DNA of 64,000 bases from UMGS1370 sp963557065 (GTDB lineage Bacteria; Bacillota; Clostridia; Lachnospirales; Lachnospiraceae), in assembly GCA_963557065.1 (NCBI GenBank), contig CAUWCT010000001.1:127527-191526 (forward strand), given 5' to 3'. Every line of letters begins with the position of its first letter. Within the stretch, counting starts at the first letter, position 1. The notes beneath the pieces were generated by a model. It was not told the origin of the DNA and made no database searches. It saw nothing but the letters and a program-made list of their open reading frames with translations. Both the position numbers and the translations under genes were made by a program. Shown in pieces: positions 17,322 to 24,658 of the stretch.

Positions 17322-17371
17322 TGCAATATTATATGCAATATTTGTAATAGTAATTGTAATACTGGTATAGT
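17322..17371 (+). promoter_or_regulatory. Two 21-bp direct repeats over the -35 region of the symporter promoter
   Basis: The segments 17322-17342 and 17343-17363 align at 15 of 21 positions; each contains two copies of TG(C/T)AATA(T/G/C)T 12 bp apart. A -10 box TATAGT follows at 17366-17371, so the second repeat covers the -35 position (TGTAAT). Adjacent direct repeats abutting the -35 are the usual arrangement for AraC-type activators. Site assignment is inference. Confidence 0.6.
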
Positions 17372-17467
17372 ATGCTTAACTCATCTGATACATGAGGCCT
17401 GAAAAACATAGTATCAACACTAAAAATACTGTTATGCAGCATTTCATTGCAGCAAGGAGGAAACGAG

Positions 17468-18853
17468 ATGAATGAGAAATCTGTACGTCCTTTTGGCGTA
17501 AAGGACCAGCTTGGTTATGTCTTCGGAGACATGGCCGGAAGTTTTGTAAACTTATTTGTAGACGCCTATTTCCTGACATTCTGTACCTATGTACTGGGAA
17601 TTTCACCAGGATGGATGGCAGGCCTGTTCCTGGCAGCCCGTCTCTGGGACGCCATTAACGACCCGATTATGGGTTCCTTCCCTGACCGCTGGACTCTTGG
17701 AAAAAGCGGCGATAAATTTAAGCCGTGGGTAAAGCTGTTTATGATTCCGCTGGCTCTCTCCGGCGTCCTGTGCTTTGCCAACGTGCCATTTAAAGGCGTT
17801 GCCCTCCATGCATGGGTTGCATTTTCTTATGTATTATATGGCATGTGCTACACCGGAACCAGTATGCCTTTCGGCGCTATGGCAAGCGTAGTTTCTGCTG
17901 ACCCAATCGACCGTTCCAAGCTTTCCAGAGCCAGAAGTATTGGCGGTACTTTAGTTGGAATCGGCGCTCTGTCTGTTGTTCCTGTCATTTGTTTTGACAA
18001 GGATTCCAACATTCTTCCAGGGCGTTTTACCATGGTTGCAGTTGTGTTTGGCATCCTCTGCGTTGTTTCTTATCTGCTTTTATGCAACCTGACTGTAGAG
18101 CGTGTCCGTCAGACAAATGTTTCCAAAGAGCCATTTAACTACGGAAAAGTATTAAAAGCTGCATTTAAAAACCGTCCTTTAATCGGCGTTATGATTGCAA
18201 CTGTTGGAAGTATGCTGTACATCACCGGTTACAGCCAGTTAAAAAGCTACATTTACAAAGAATTTTATCAGGATACCAGCTTTATGACTCTTGCAAGCCT
18301 GGGTTCTCTGCCTGTTATGCTGATCTGCTTCATTCTGGTGCCAAAAATCGTAGCAAAATTTGGAAAAAGAACTGTAATTCTGGTTATGAGCACCTATAAC
18401 CTGCTGCTTTCTTCTTTCATTTTATTCTTCCCTATTGAAAGTCCTCTGGTTTACACGGTTTTAAACCTGCTTGCTACCATTGGCCAGACTGCTTTCACCA
18501 TTTTAATCTGGGCCCTGGTTACCGACTGTCTGGATTACAGCGAATGGAAGATGAATTTCCGTGCAGACGGAAGTATGTACAGCTTATATACCTTCAGCCG
18601 TAAGATCGGTTCCACCATTGCTTCCACCGGCGCTGCATCCGCCCTTGCCGCCATTGGATACGTAGCCGGCGTAGGCGCAGTACAAAGCGCTTCAACCATT
18701 AACAATATCTACTACCTGGTAAATGCGATTCCGGTTATTACCTGTATTTTAGAGTTAATCGGTATTGGCCTTGTCTTTAACTTAGACAAAAAGAAAACTG
18801 CTGAAATGTACGCTGCCCTGGCAGAGCGCAGAAAAGCAGCCGGTCAAGAGTAA
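17468..18853 (+). CDS. GPH-family sugar:cation symporter (MFS superfamily)
   Basis: A 461-residue, twelve-helix transporter of the glycoside-pentoside-hexuronide family. Diagnostic stretches are the early FGVKDQLGYVFGDMAG motif, the loop-2 aspartate motif WDAINDPIMGSFPDR, and the loop between helices 10 and 11 (ALVTDCLDYSEWKMNFRADG), all typical of MelB/UidB-type symporters. The ATG at 17468 has an AAGGAGG SD with 7 nt spacing; a TTG 21 nt upstream is ignored. It is the first gene of a three-gene operon with an amidohydrolase and a creatininase-family enzyme. Its cargo is probably a glycoside, uronide or cyclic sugar derivative, but this is not shown by the sequence. Confidence 0.92.
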   Translation: MNEKSVRPFGVKDQLGYVFGDMAGSFVNLFVDAYFLTFCTYVLGISPGWMAGLFLAARLWDAINDPIMGSFPDRWTLGKSGDKFKPWVKLFMIPLALSGVLCFANVPFKGVALHAWVAFSYVLYGMCYTGTSMPFGAMASVVSADPIDRSKLSRARSIGGTLVGIGALSVVPVICFDKDSNILPGRFTMVAVVFGILCVVSYLLLCNLTVERVRQTNVSKEPFNYGKVLKAAFKNRPLIGVMIATVGSMLYITGYSQLKSYIYKEFYQDTSFMTLASLGSLPVMLICFILVPKIVAKFGKRTVILVMSTYNLLLSSFILFFPIESPLVYTVLNLLATIGQTAFTILIWALVTDCLDYSEWKMNFRADGSMYSLYTFSRKIGSTIASTGAASALAAIGYVAGVGAVQSASTINNIYYLVNAIPVITCILELIGIGLVFNLDKKKTAEMYAALAERRKAAGQE

Positions 18854-18856
18854 TTC

Positions 18857-18912
18857 CTTCCGGCAAATAAATAACTTTTTCCGGTAAACAACTGCTCTTT
18901 CCGGCAAACAAG
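18857..18912 (+). repeat. Three degenerate copies of a TTCCGGCAAACAA motif
   Basis: Between the symporter stop and the amidohydrolase SD the motif TTCCGG(C/T)AAA(C/T)AA occurs three times with 20-22 bp spacing; the last copy runs directly into AAGGAGG. Function unknown; it may be slippage or a translational or mRNA-processing element. Confidence 0.55.
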
Positions 18913-18921
18913 GAGGTTTCT

Positions 18922-19791
18922 ATGGGTAAAATTGATTTACACCTGCATTTAAGTTTTCATTCTATTCCAAAAAGTGATAAACTATTCATAAGCAGTTATG
19001 AGGAAATGCTGCCCCATTTAAAAGAACTGGGAATTGACAAAGGAGTGTTAATGTCCGGCGGAGAGACCCCTTCTCTCATGCCTATGGGTTCCAATGAGGA
19101 AAACTGTAACATTGCTGCCGCCGATCCAGTCCATTATACCTGGATGTGCAACCTGGATTATGATGGAAATCCAGAAACCGTCTACGCTCGGCTTCTGGCC
19201 TGCAAAGAAAAAGGAGCCATCGGCGTTGGTGAAGTCATCATAAACCGCAGACTAGATGATCCGTTTCTCCATGCAATGTTTGATGCTGCCGGAAAACTGG
19301 ATCTCCCAGTTACCTTCCACATGAGTCCTGAAGCAGGCTACAGTTATGGCGTTGTGGACGATCCAGGCCTTCCCTTACTGGAAGCCTGCTTAAAGCGCCA
19401 TCCCAATACCCGTTTTCTCGGACACAGCCAGGCTTTCTGGATTGAAATGAGCGGGGACGCCCCCACTGACAGAGAAAGCCGGAATCAATGGGGCAAAGGC
19501 CCTGTACTTCCAGGCGGACGGGTTCCCCAATTATTTGCAGACTATCCCAATCTCTATGGAGATTTAAGCGCCAACAGCGCCGGCTGCGCGATTATGAGAG
19601 ATCCGGAATTTGGATTGCAATTTTTAGAAACATACTCAAAACGGCTGTTTTTTGCCACCGATATGGTCAATACAGACATGGTCTTCCCCCTTGGACAGTG
19701 GCTGGATGAGCAGACGGCTGCCGGAAACTTAAGCCGCGAATCTTACGAAAAAATCTGCTTCAAAAATGCCCAGAGTGTCTTTGGTCTGTAA
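18922..19791 (+). CDS. Metal-dependent amidohydrolase family protein
   Basis: A 289-residue TIM-barrel hydrolase of the amidohydrolase_2 type. The N-terminal metal motif is DLHLHLS (His7, His9). Further candidate ligands lie in VTFHMSPEA, FLGHSQAFW and the C-terminal FFATDMVNTD aspartate. Relatives hydrolyse or decarboxylate ring compounds, lactones and amides. The ATG at 18922 has a perfect AAGGAGG SD. It follows the symporter gene by about 70 nt and precedes the creatininase-family gene by 57 nt. A cytoplasmic enzyme acting on an imported substrate is likely; lactone or amide ring opening would fit, but the reaction cannot be deduced. Confidence 0.85.
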   Translation: MGKIDLHLHLSFHSIPKSDKLFISSYEEMLPHLKELGIDKGVLMSGGETPSLMPMGSNEENCNIAAADPVHYTWMCNLDYDGNPETVYARLLACKEKGAIGVGEVIINRRLDDPFLHAMFDAAGKLDLPVTFHMSPEAGYSYGVVDDPGLPLLEACLKRHPNTRFLGHSQAFWIEMSGDAPTDRESRNQWGKGPVLPGGRVPQLFADYPNLYGDLSANSAGCAIMRDPEFGLQFLETYSKRLFFATDMVNTDMVFPLGQWLDEQTAAGNLSRESYEKICFKNAQSVFGL

Positions 19792-19794
19792 AAA

Positions 19795-19810
19795 ATGGCT
19801 GAACTGTTAC
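19795..19810 (+). repeat. Solitary end of the dispersed inverted-repeat element
   Basis: The 16-mer ATGGCTGAACTGTTAC equals the terminal inverted repeat of the elements at 26804-26953 and 32384-32534. No second end or internal hairpin is present here, so it looks like an excision or deletion relic. It adds an in-frame ATG ahead of the creatininase gene that lacks an SD. Confidence 0.7.
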
Positions 19811-19848
19811 GATTTTACTTGCAGCCTGCAATGAAAGGAGAATCATTT

Positions 19849-20694
19849 ATGGAACTTCGTACCCGTATTCTGCCCCGTATGTTAAACAGCGAGGTAGAAG
19901 CCTACTTAAAAGAAAATGATATTATTATTGTTCCAGTTGGAACCGTAGAAATGCACGGCGGAATGCCGTTAGACAGCGAAACCGTAATCAGCGAGGCTTA
20001 CGCCCTTAAAATGGCAGAAGCCTGCAACGGACTGGCGCTGACCGGCCTGCCTTATTTTTATGCCGGCGCAACTGCTACCGGCAGAGGAACCGTTCAGGTA
20101 TCTATCCGCCAGGGAATTGACTATTTAAGCGCCATTGCCCACAGCCTGCTGCGTCAGGGCTTCAAACGCCAGATTTACATCAGCTTCCACGGTCCTGCCC
20201 ACATGACCTGCAGCCCGATGGTACGCGACTTTTTTGATGAAACCGGCGTTCCCATCCTCTACATGGATTTAACCATGCAGATGTTAAAAAATGCCAGAGA
20301 CCTGTTTAAGAACATGGACAGCTTCCACGCCATCACCGTAGGCGCTTACCAGATCATGAACCGCCTGGAAGACGTGCCGTTAACTACAGAATACTTCCAT
20401 CAAAAACCACAGACCTGCAAAGAATTTGACGACATTTTCGGTCTGGCTTACCAGAGCGCTGCCATTGGCTACTGCTTCGGCGCTCCAGAAGATCACATGA
20501 GCACCACTGCTATTCCGGATGAAGCAACCCGTAAGCGTCTGGCTGACGAAGGCCAGGAATTAATCGAAGCCCTGGTAAACCGCATGGATCTGCCTCACAT
20601 TGCAGAACAGATGCGCTCCCTGGAAGCTTACAACAACGAAAATGAAAAAAAATACCCCTGGATGCCCAGCGCATTTTGTAAAAGGCGGAATTAA
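19849..20694 (+). CDS. Creatininase-family hydrolase
   Basis: A 281-residue protein of the creatininase superfamily, whose members include creatinine amidohydrolase, the mycofactocin peptidase MftE and FAPy deformylase. The metal-binding core is visible as VPVGTVEMHGGMPLDSE (Glu, His and Asp ligands) and ISFHGPAH, where most relatives have a NGHGGN-like motif; this change hints at a different substrate. A later acidic region (FGAPEDHMS) may complete the site. The ATG at 19849 is supported by AAAGGAG; a longer frame begins in a mobile-element end and is rejected. It ends the symporter operon and is followed by a strong hairpin. The substrate is unknown. Confidence 0.85.
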   Translation: MELRTRILPRMLNSEVEAYLKENDIIIVPVGTVEMHGGMPLDSETVISEAYALKMAEACNGLALTGLPYFYAGATATGRGTVQVSIRQGIDYLSAIAHSLLRQGFKRQIYISFHGPAHMTCSPMVRDFFDETGVPILYMDLTMQMLKNARDLFKNMDSFHAITVGAYQIMNRLEDVPLTTEYFHQKPQTCKEFDDIFGLAYQSAAIGYCFGAPEDHMSTTAIPDEATRKRLADEGQELIEALVNRMDLPHIAEQMRSLEAYNNENEKKYPWMPSAFCKRRN

Positions 20695-20699
20695 GGCAA

Positions 20700-21188
20700 C
20701 AACAAAGGCGGATATCGAATCATACTATTTCGACATCCGCCTTTAAACTATCTCATCCATTGGACTGTAAAACCTCTCTTTTCGTTTTTTGAATTGTCTT
20801 ACTGCTCTGCGATTTGTAATGCTGGTTTTGTGTCTTGGGAGAGTGCACTTACCATCTTATCAGACCGCCTAGCATTTCCAATTTCTTTTGTAGTGTGTAC
20901 CTTTTGCTGCTATTCACAACTGGTACTATCTATATGAAGTTTTCTCTCTTCCATCTCCTCTTACAAACTCACCCATAATTTGTTCATTTTTACTTTTCAT
21001 CCATTATCTGGCTCTGACAAGCTGTTTTCTTTAGGCTCCGATTTTCCCTGAGATAACTCTTACAGGCTTTTTGTTTCGGTATGATGGTTCCCTGGCTAAA
21101 TCTTATCTTATATGGATAAGTTAACCGCTATTTATATTTCTGGTGGTCTGTACCTCCTTTTCTTAGATTTGTAATGCTTTCTTTTGAT
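20700..21188 (-). ncRNA. Candidate structured RNA of about 490 nt
   Basis: A promoter with perfect -35 and near-perfect -10 (21195-21223) drives minus-strand transcription into 490 bp without a credible gene. The region ends at the hairpin 20704-20745, which read in this direction is followed by TTTGTTGTT. Visible helices are CTTATC/GATAAG, GAG/CTC inside CCT/AGG, GTACC/GGTAC and a long-range pairing of CAGACCACC with GGCGGTCTG. A 13-bp repeat AGCATTACAAATC occurs near both ends. I do not recognise the RNA family. A decayed gene is the alternative. Confidence 0.4.
20704..20745. terminator. Strong, possibly bidirectional terminator hairpin
   Basis: AAAGGCGGAT and ATCCGCCTTT form the stem, extended by TCGAA/TTCGA inside. 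It ends the creatininase operon on the plus strand. On the minus strand it could end the candidate RNA, where TTTGTTGTT follows. Confidence 0.75.
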
Positions 21189-21194
21189 GGTTTT

Positions 21195-21223
21195 AGTATA
21201 CTCCTTTCTCTCTATTTTGTCAA
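21195..21223 (-). promoter_or_regulatory. Consensus promoter facing a gene-free region
   Basis: On the minus strand TTGACA (21218-21223), 17-bp spacer, TATACT (21195-21200). The upstream 150 bp are extremely A/T-rich with A tracts, like an UP element. This is among the best promoters in the window, yet no protein gene follows. Confidence 0.7.
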
Positions 21224-21368
21224 TACTTTTTATATTTTTTCTTTGTGTTTTTTGTTAGTTTTTCTATTATGTATATTTTTTATAATTATTTCTACTTTTA
21301 TACATTATATTTCGTTTATTTTCTGATTATTTACATAATTTTCTATCTTTTTTTATTTTTTCCTATAT

Positions 21369-21734
21369 CTACAGTGCAAACCCACTCTTTTTATGTTTTA
21401 CAAAATAGGGCCATTCATACGCCAGCATCACCCCCATAAGACAGCAATGTGCGATTCCCGGCATTCCCAGCATAGGAATCAAAAACGCTGCAAACACGAC
21501 TCTGCTGCCAATTTGCAAAAAGTGCTGATCAGACACAGATTCATAGCGCCCCAACCTCTGACATATCCCTGCAGTCCATTGGAAACGCCTGGCAAAATCT
21601 ACATAAAAAGGTAAGCACATTCATCGGTGATTGGCAATGTCAGCTGCAGCCTGGGCTTCATTTCCCACAAACCTCCCTACAATAATGGAGTCTTCTGCAT
21701 TGTAAGTCAATTGGAACATATTTCCCAATTTCAT
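21369..21734 (-). pseudogene. Decayed MATE-family transporter with internal deletion
   Basis: The minus strand starts with ATG at 21734 and encodes MKLGNMFQLTYNAEDSIIVG, the N-terminus of a MATE exporter, but reaches a stop after about 37 codons. After a short gap another frame (21369-21620) encodes the C-terminal helices of the same family: ICQRLGRYESVSDQHF, then LIPMLGMPGIAHCC and a lysine-rich tail. Nearly 1 kb of the middle is missing and the halves are out of frame. It lies directly after the stop of the intact MATE gene at 21735, suggesting a former tandem of three exporters. Confidence 0.8.
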
Positions 21735-23105
21735 CTATATTTCCACAACACTTGCTTTCGGAAACTTTTTCCGTAGCCTGAAGTAACAGAGCAGATGAGC
21801 TGCCGCTGTAATGATCCAGGAAATTGGATAGGATATATAAAGTACGGTCAGGGAGTGGAATCTGGAAAATACTGTAAAAATCCAGACTACCCGAAACAGA
21901 CATGCTCCGGTCAGAGAAACCACCATAGGAAGCATGGAATATCCCATTCCCCGCAAAGATCCCACAACTGTATCCATCCAGCCGCAGATAAAATAGGTGC
22001 TGCAGATGATAAGAAGCCTTTTCATTCCGTAAGAAATTACCTCCGGATCTGAAGAGTAAATCCCTAGCAGTCCTCTTGCTCCTCCAATAGCTCCAAATCC
22101 TAACAGCATTCCAGTGGCAGTCACAACTCCCAGGCATACAAACAAAATCTTATTTAGCCGGCCAAATTTTTTACCGCCTACATTTTGACTGGTAAAGCTT
22201 AAATTCGACTGGTACACTGCATTCATAGCCGTATATACAAACCCTTCTATGTTGGAAGCCGCTGTATTGCCTGCCATAACGGTTGAGCCAAAGGAATTGA
22301 CGGAAGACTGAATTAAAACATTGGAAATTGAAAAAATCGCTCCCTGCATTCCGGCCGGCAGGCCAATCCGGGTAATCTGCCCCAGTTTTCGTTTGTCAAT
22401 CCTCAGTTTTTTTAAGTGGAGACGCAGCCCTCCCTCGCTTTTTGCCAGACAGCGGATAATCAGTCCTGCTGAAATGCACTGGGAAATGACCGTTGCCAAC
22501 GCCACTCCGGCCACGTCCATGTTTAGGGAAATGACAAAAAACAGATTCAAAATAACATTGACCACTCCAGCTGCCAGAAGATAGTAAAGAGGCCGCTTAG
22601 TGTCTCCAATGGCCCGCAAAATCGCACTGCCGAAATTATACAGCATTACCACTGGCATTCCGGCAAAGTAAATCCGCATATAAAGTACGGATTTTTCAAT
22701 GACATCCTCCGGTGTGCCCATCATAAGCAGAAGCGGCCTGGAAGCCCCCACACCGACTGCAATCAGCAAAAATCCGCTGATCAGGCTGGTGGTTATGGCT
22801 GTGTGAACAGTTAGACTGACTTCCTTTTCATCTTTCGCGCCATAGTATTTGGCCACCAGCACATTAACGCCTACTGACAGTCCGATAAATAGATTAATCA
22901 AGAGATTGATAAGGGAACTGGTGGACCCCACTGCTGCCAGAGACTGACTTCCGGCAAACCGGCCCACCACAATAACGTCTGCCGCATTAAATAAAAGCTG
23001 CAAAACGCCGGAAAGCATCAGCGGAAGGGCAAATACCAGAACTTTTCCCAGAATCGGACCGCTGCACATATCCATTTCATAAGACTTGTCTGAATGTTTC
23101 TTCAT
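21735..23105 (-). CDS. MATE-family multidrug/sodium antiporter
   Basis: A 456-residue membrane protein with twelve predicted helices in two six-helix repeats. The first repeat opens MCSGPILGKVLVFALPLML and has the DVIVVGRFAG motif in helix 2. The second repeat shows GLPAGMQGAIFSISN and a matching SSVNSFGS. The family exports cationic drugs and metabolites in exchange for Na+ or H+. The ATG at 23105 follows GGGGAG. The long upstream open frame overlaps the next MATE gene and has no start signal. It lies 44 nt after the other MATE gene, probably in one transcript. The remains of a third family member follow immediately. Confidence 0.92.
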   Translation of the reverse strand: MKKHSDKSYEMDMCSGPILGKVLVFALPLMLSGVLQLLFNAADVIVVGRFAGSQSLAAVGSTSSLINLLINLFIGLSVGVNVLVAKYYGAKDEKEVSLTVHTAITTSLISGFLLIAVGVGASRPLLLMMGTPEDVIEKSVLYMRIYFAGMPVVMLYNFGSAILRAIGDTKRPLYYLLAAGVVNVILNLFFVISLNMDVAGVALATVISQCISAGLIIRCLAKSEGGLRLHLKKLRIDKRKLGQITRIGLPAGMQGAIFSISNVLIQSSVNSFGSTVMAGNTAASNIEGFVYTAMNAVYQSNLSFTSQNVGGKKFGRLNKILFVCLGVVTATGMLLGFGAIGGARGLLGIYSSDPEVISYGMKRLLIICSTYFICGWMDTVVGSLRGMGYSMLPMVVSLTGACLFRVVWIFTVFSRFHSLTVLYISYPISWIITAAAHLLCYFRLRKKFPKASVVEI

Positions 23106-23149
23106 CTTGGTTTCTCCCCGTTTTCCCTGCAGTCTGTTTTCTTTTCCTA

Positions 23150-24469
23150 CTATCTGGAAGCTTTTTTCCAAAAGAAAATCGCTACTGCTAATGTGATCAT
23201 CTCTGTCACTGCCATAACTGCCCAGATTCCATCTACACCAAAGAGCACAGGCAGCACCAGTACCAGCACGCTGCTCAGCAAAAATCCTCTTAAAAAGCAA
23301 ATTGCCATGGCATCAGCCGGACGCATCACGCACTGCAGGTAGGTAGAGCACAGCATGTTAACTCCCAGAGGAAGGAATGACAAAAAGTAAATTCTGACTG
23401 CCTTTACTGCCATTTCCATAATTTCCGGAGTCGGGTCTACAAACAGACTGGTAATCTGAGCCGGAAAGAGCAATCCTACTGCGGTAAAGCACATTCCAAA
23501 CAGAATTGCGGTAATGACTCCATACTTCATGGCCAGCGCCACCCTCTTTTTCTCTCCTGCTCCGTAGTTTACTGCCAGAATCGGCTGGCTTGCCTGAGAA
23601 ATTCCGTTATTAATGGAAGTAACTACTAATGCACTGTTAGACACAATGCCGTATACCACCACGCCCAGGTCGCCTACATAGGATAAAAGCTGCCGGTTAA
23701 ATAAAAGCATAATCACTCCATTGGATTCTTCTAAGAGAAAACTGGAAAATCCATGGCGCACCACATCCAGGCACTTGTGAGCCAATCCTTCTGTACGAAC
23801 CAGTTTCAGGGTATTTTTTTTGGAAAAGAAATGGACACACAAAATTGCTGTTGTCAGTCCATATCCCAGAACAGTGGCAAATGCCGCGCCTCCAATGCCC
23901 CAGTTTCGTGAAAAAATAAAATAGTAATCCAAAAATACATTGGTTACGCCTCCGGTAATCACTGCCGCCATAGCTAACTTAGGCGCTCCGTCATTGCGGA
24001 CAAATGCCTGCAAAAAGGAAGAAAACAAAAAAATAGCCGGCGTCAGTTTCAGATACTTACCATATTCTCTTACATAGGTGTCTGTCCCCTCATTTCTTCC
24101 TAAAAATAAGGTAATCGGGTCAAAAAATGCAGTAAACACCCACATGTAAACCAGACTCATCAAGGCAGCCAGCAGCACTGCAGCTGTAAAATATTCTCTG
24201 GCCTTTTTCTCCTCGCCTCTGCCTTTTGAGACAGAAAACAAAACGCTTCCGCCTACGCCAAACAGGATTCCGGTTCCTACATAAACGGAAAATACCGGAA
24301 GAAGGAGATTTAAGGCGGCAATCCCCACAGCCCCTACGCCCTTTCCAATCATCATGGTATCTGCCAGGATGTAAATAGAAGTCACTAACGTTGCGCAAAT
24401 AGACGGAATTAAGTAAGATAAAAACAGCTTTGACGGCTGTTCCTTTAAAAATTGATTTTTATGTTCCAT
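23150..24469 (-). CDS. MATE-family efflux transporter (MepA-like)
   Basis: A 439-residue MATE protein only distantly similar to its neighbour. It begins FLKEQPSKLFLSYLIPSICATLVTSIYILADTMMIG, the N-terminal signature of the MepA-like branch (a conserved Pro in helix 1 and Asp in helix 2), and ends in a short lysine-rich tail. The second repeat contains GFSSFLLEESNGVIMLLFNRQ. The substrate is unknown; MepA-like proteins export cationic compounds. No MarR-type regulator lies beside it. A compound hairpin at 24499-24523 lies in its leader, between it and the glycyl-tRNA synthetase gene. Confidence 0.92.
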   Translation of the reverse strand: MEHKNQFLKEQPSKLFLSYLIPSICATLVTSIYILADTMMIGKGVGAVGIAALNLLLPVFSVYVGTGILFGVGGSVLFSVSKGRGEEKKAREYFTAAVLLAALMSLVYMWVFTAFFDPITLFLGRNEGTDTYVREYGKYLKLTPAIFLFSSFLQAFVRNDGAPKLAMAAVITGGVTNVFLDYYFIFSRNWGIGGAAFATVLGYGLTTAILCVHFFSKKNTLKLVRTEGLAHKCLDVVRHGFSSFLLEESNGVIMLLFNRQLLSYVGDLGVVVYGIVSNSALVVTSINNGISQASQPILAVNYGAGEKKRVALAMKYGVITAILFGMCFTAVGLLFPAQITSLFVDPTPEIMEMAVKAVRIYFLSFLPLGVNMLCSTYLQCVMRPADAMAICFLRGFLLSSVLVLVLPVLFGVDGIWAVMAVTEMITLAVAIFFWKKASR

Positions 24470-24498
24470 AATTTAACACAAGGAACCGCCGCCCTCTT

Positions 24499-24523
24499 CT
24501 GCCTTTTGGCAGATAAAAGGCAG
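24499..24523. repeat. Compound hairpin between glyQS and the MATE gene
   Basis: CTGCCTTTT and AAAAGGCAG form a 9-bp stem with a 7-nt loop, but the loop side also contains GGCAGA, which can pair instead with TCTGCC. Two mutually exclusive hairpins are possible. It may terminate glyQS or lie in the MATE leader; the T tract is weak. Confidence 0.45.
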
Positions 24524-24561
24524 CGGCCCCATTTTCCTTTTCTGATTTAAAATTTAGCTGT

Positions 24562-24630
24562 TCAGAACAGCGTATCTTCCTGTCAGACTTCGCCTGTCAA
24601 GAAGCACCAGGGTTCATCCGATGTGGATTT
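24562..24630 (-). repeat. Diverged copy of the hairpin repeat found upstream of hrcA
   Basis: On the minus strand the segment reads ACATCGGATG...GCTTCTTGACAGGCG...CAGGAAGATACGC, matching the unit at 53000-53050 with about the same spacing. The long A/T-stem hairpin that precedes the other copies is missing or eroded here. Confidence 0.5.
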
Positions 24631-24658
24631 TCCCGCCATCCCGAACAGTTATCTAAGG

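Noticed and set aside
20945..21125. Short minus-strand frames in the candidate RNA (for example MKSKNEQIMGEFVRG and a 46-codon frame without start)
   Set aside because: Interrupted, weak or no SD; could be a decayed gene but the evidence is insufficient to call one.
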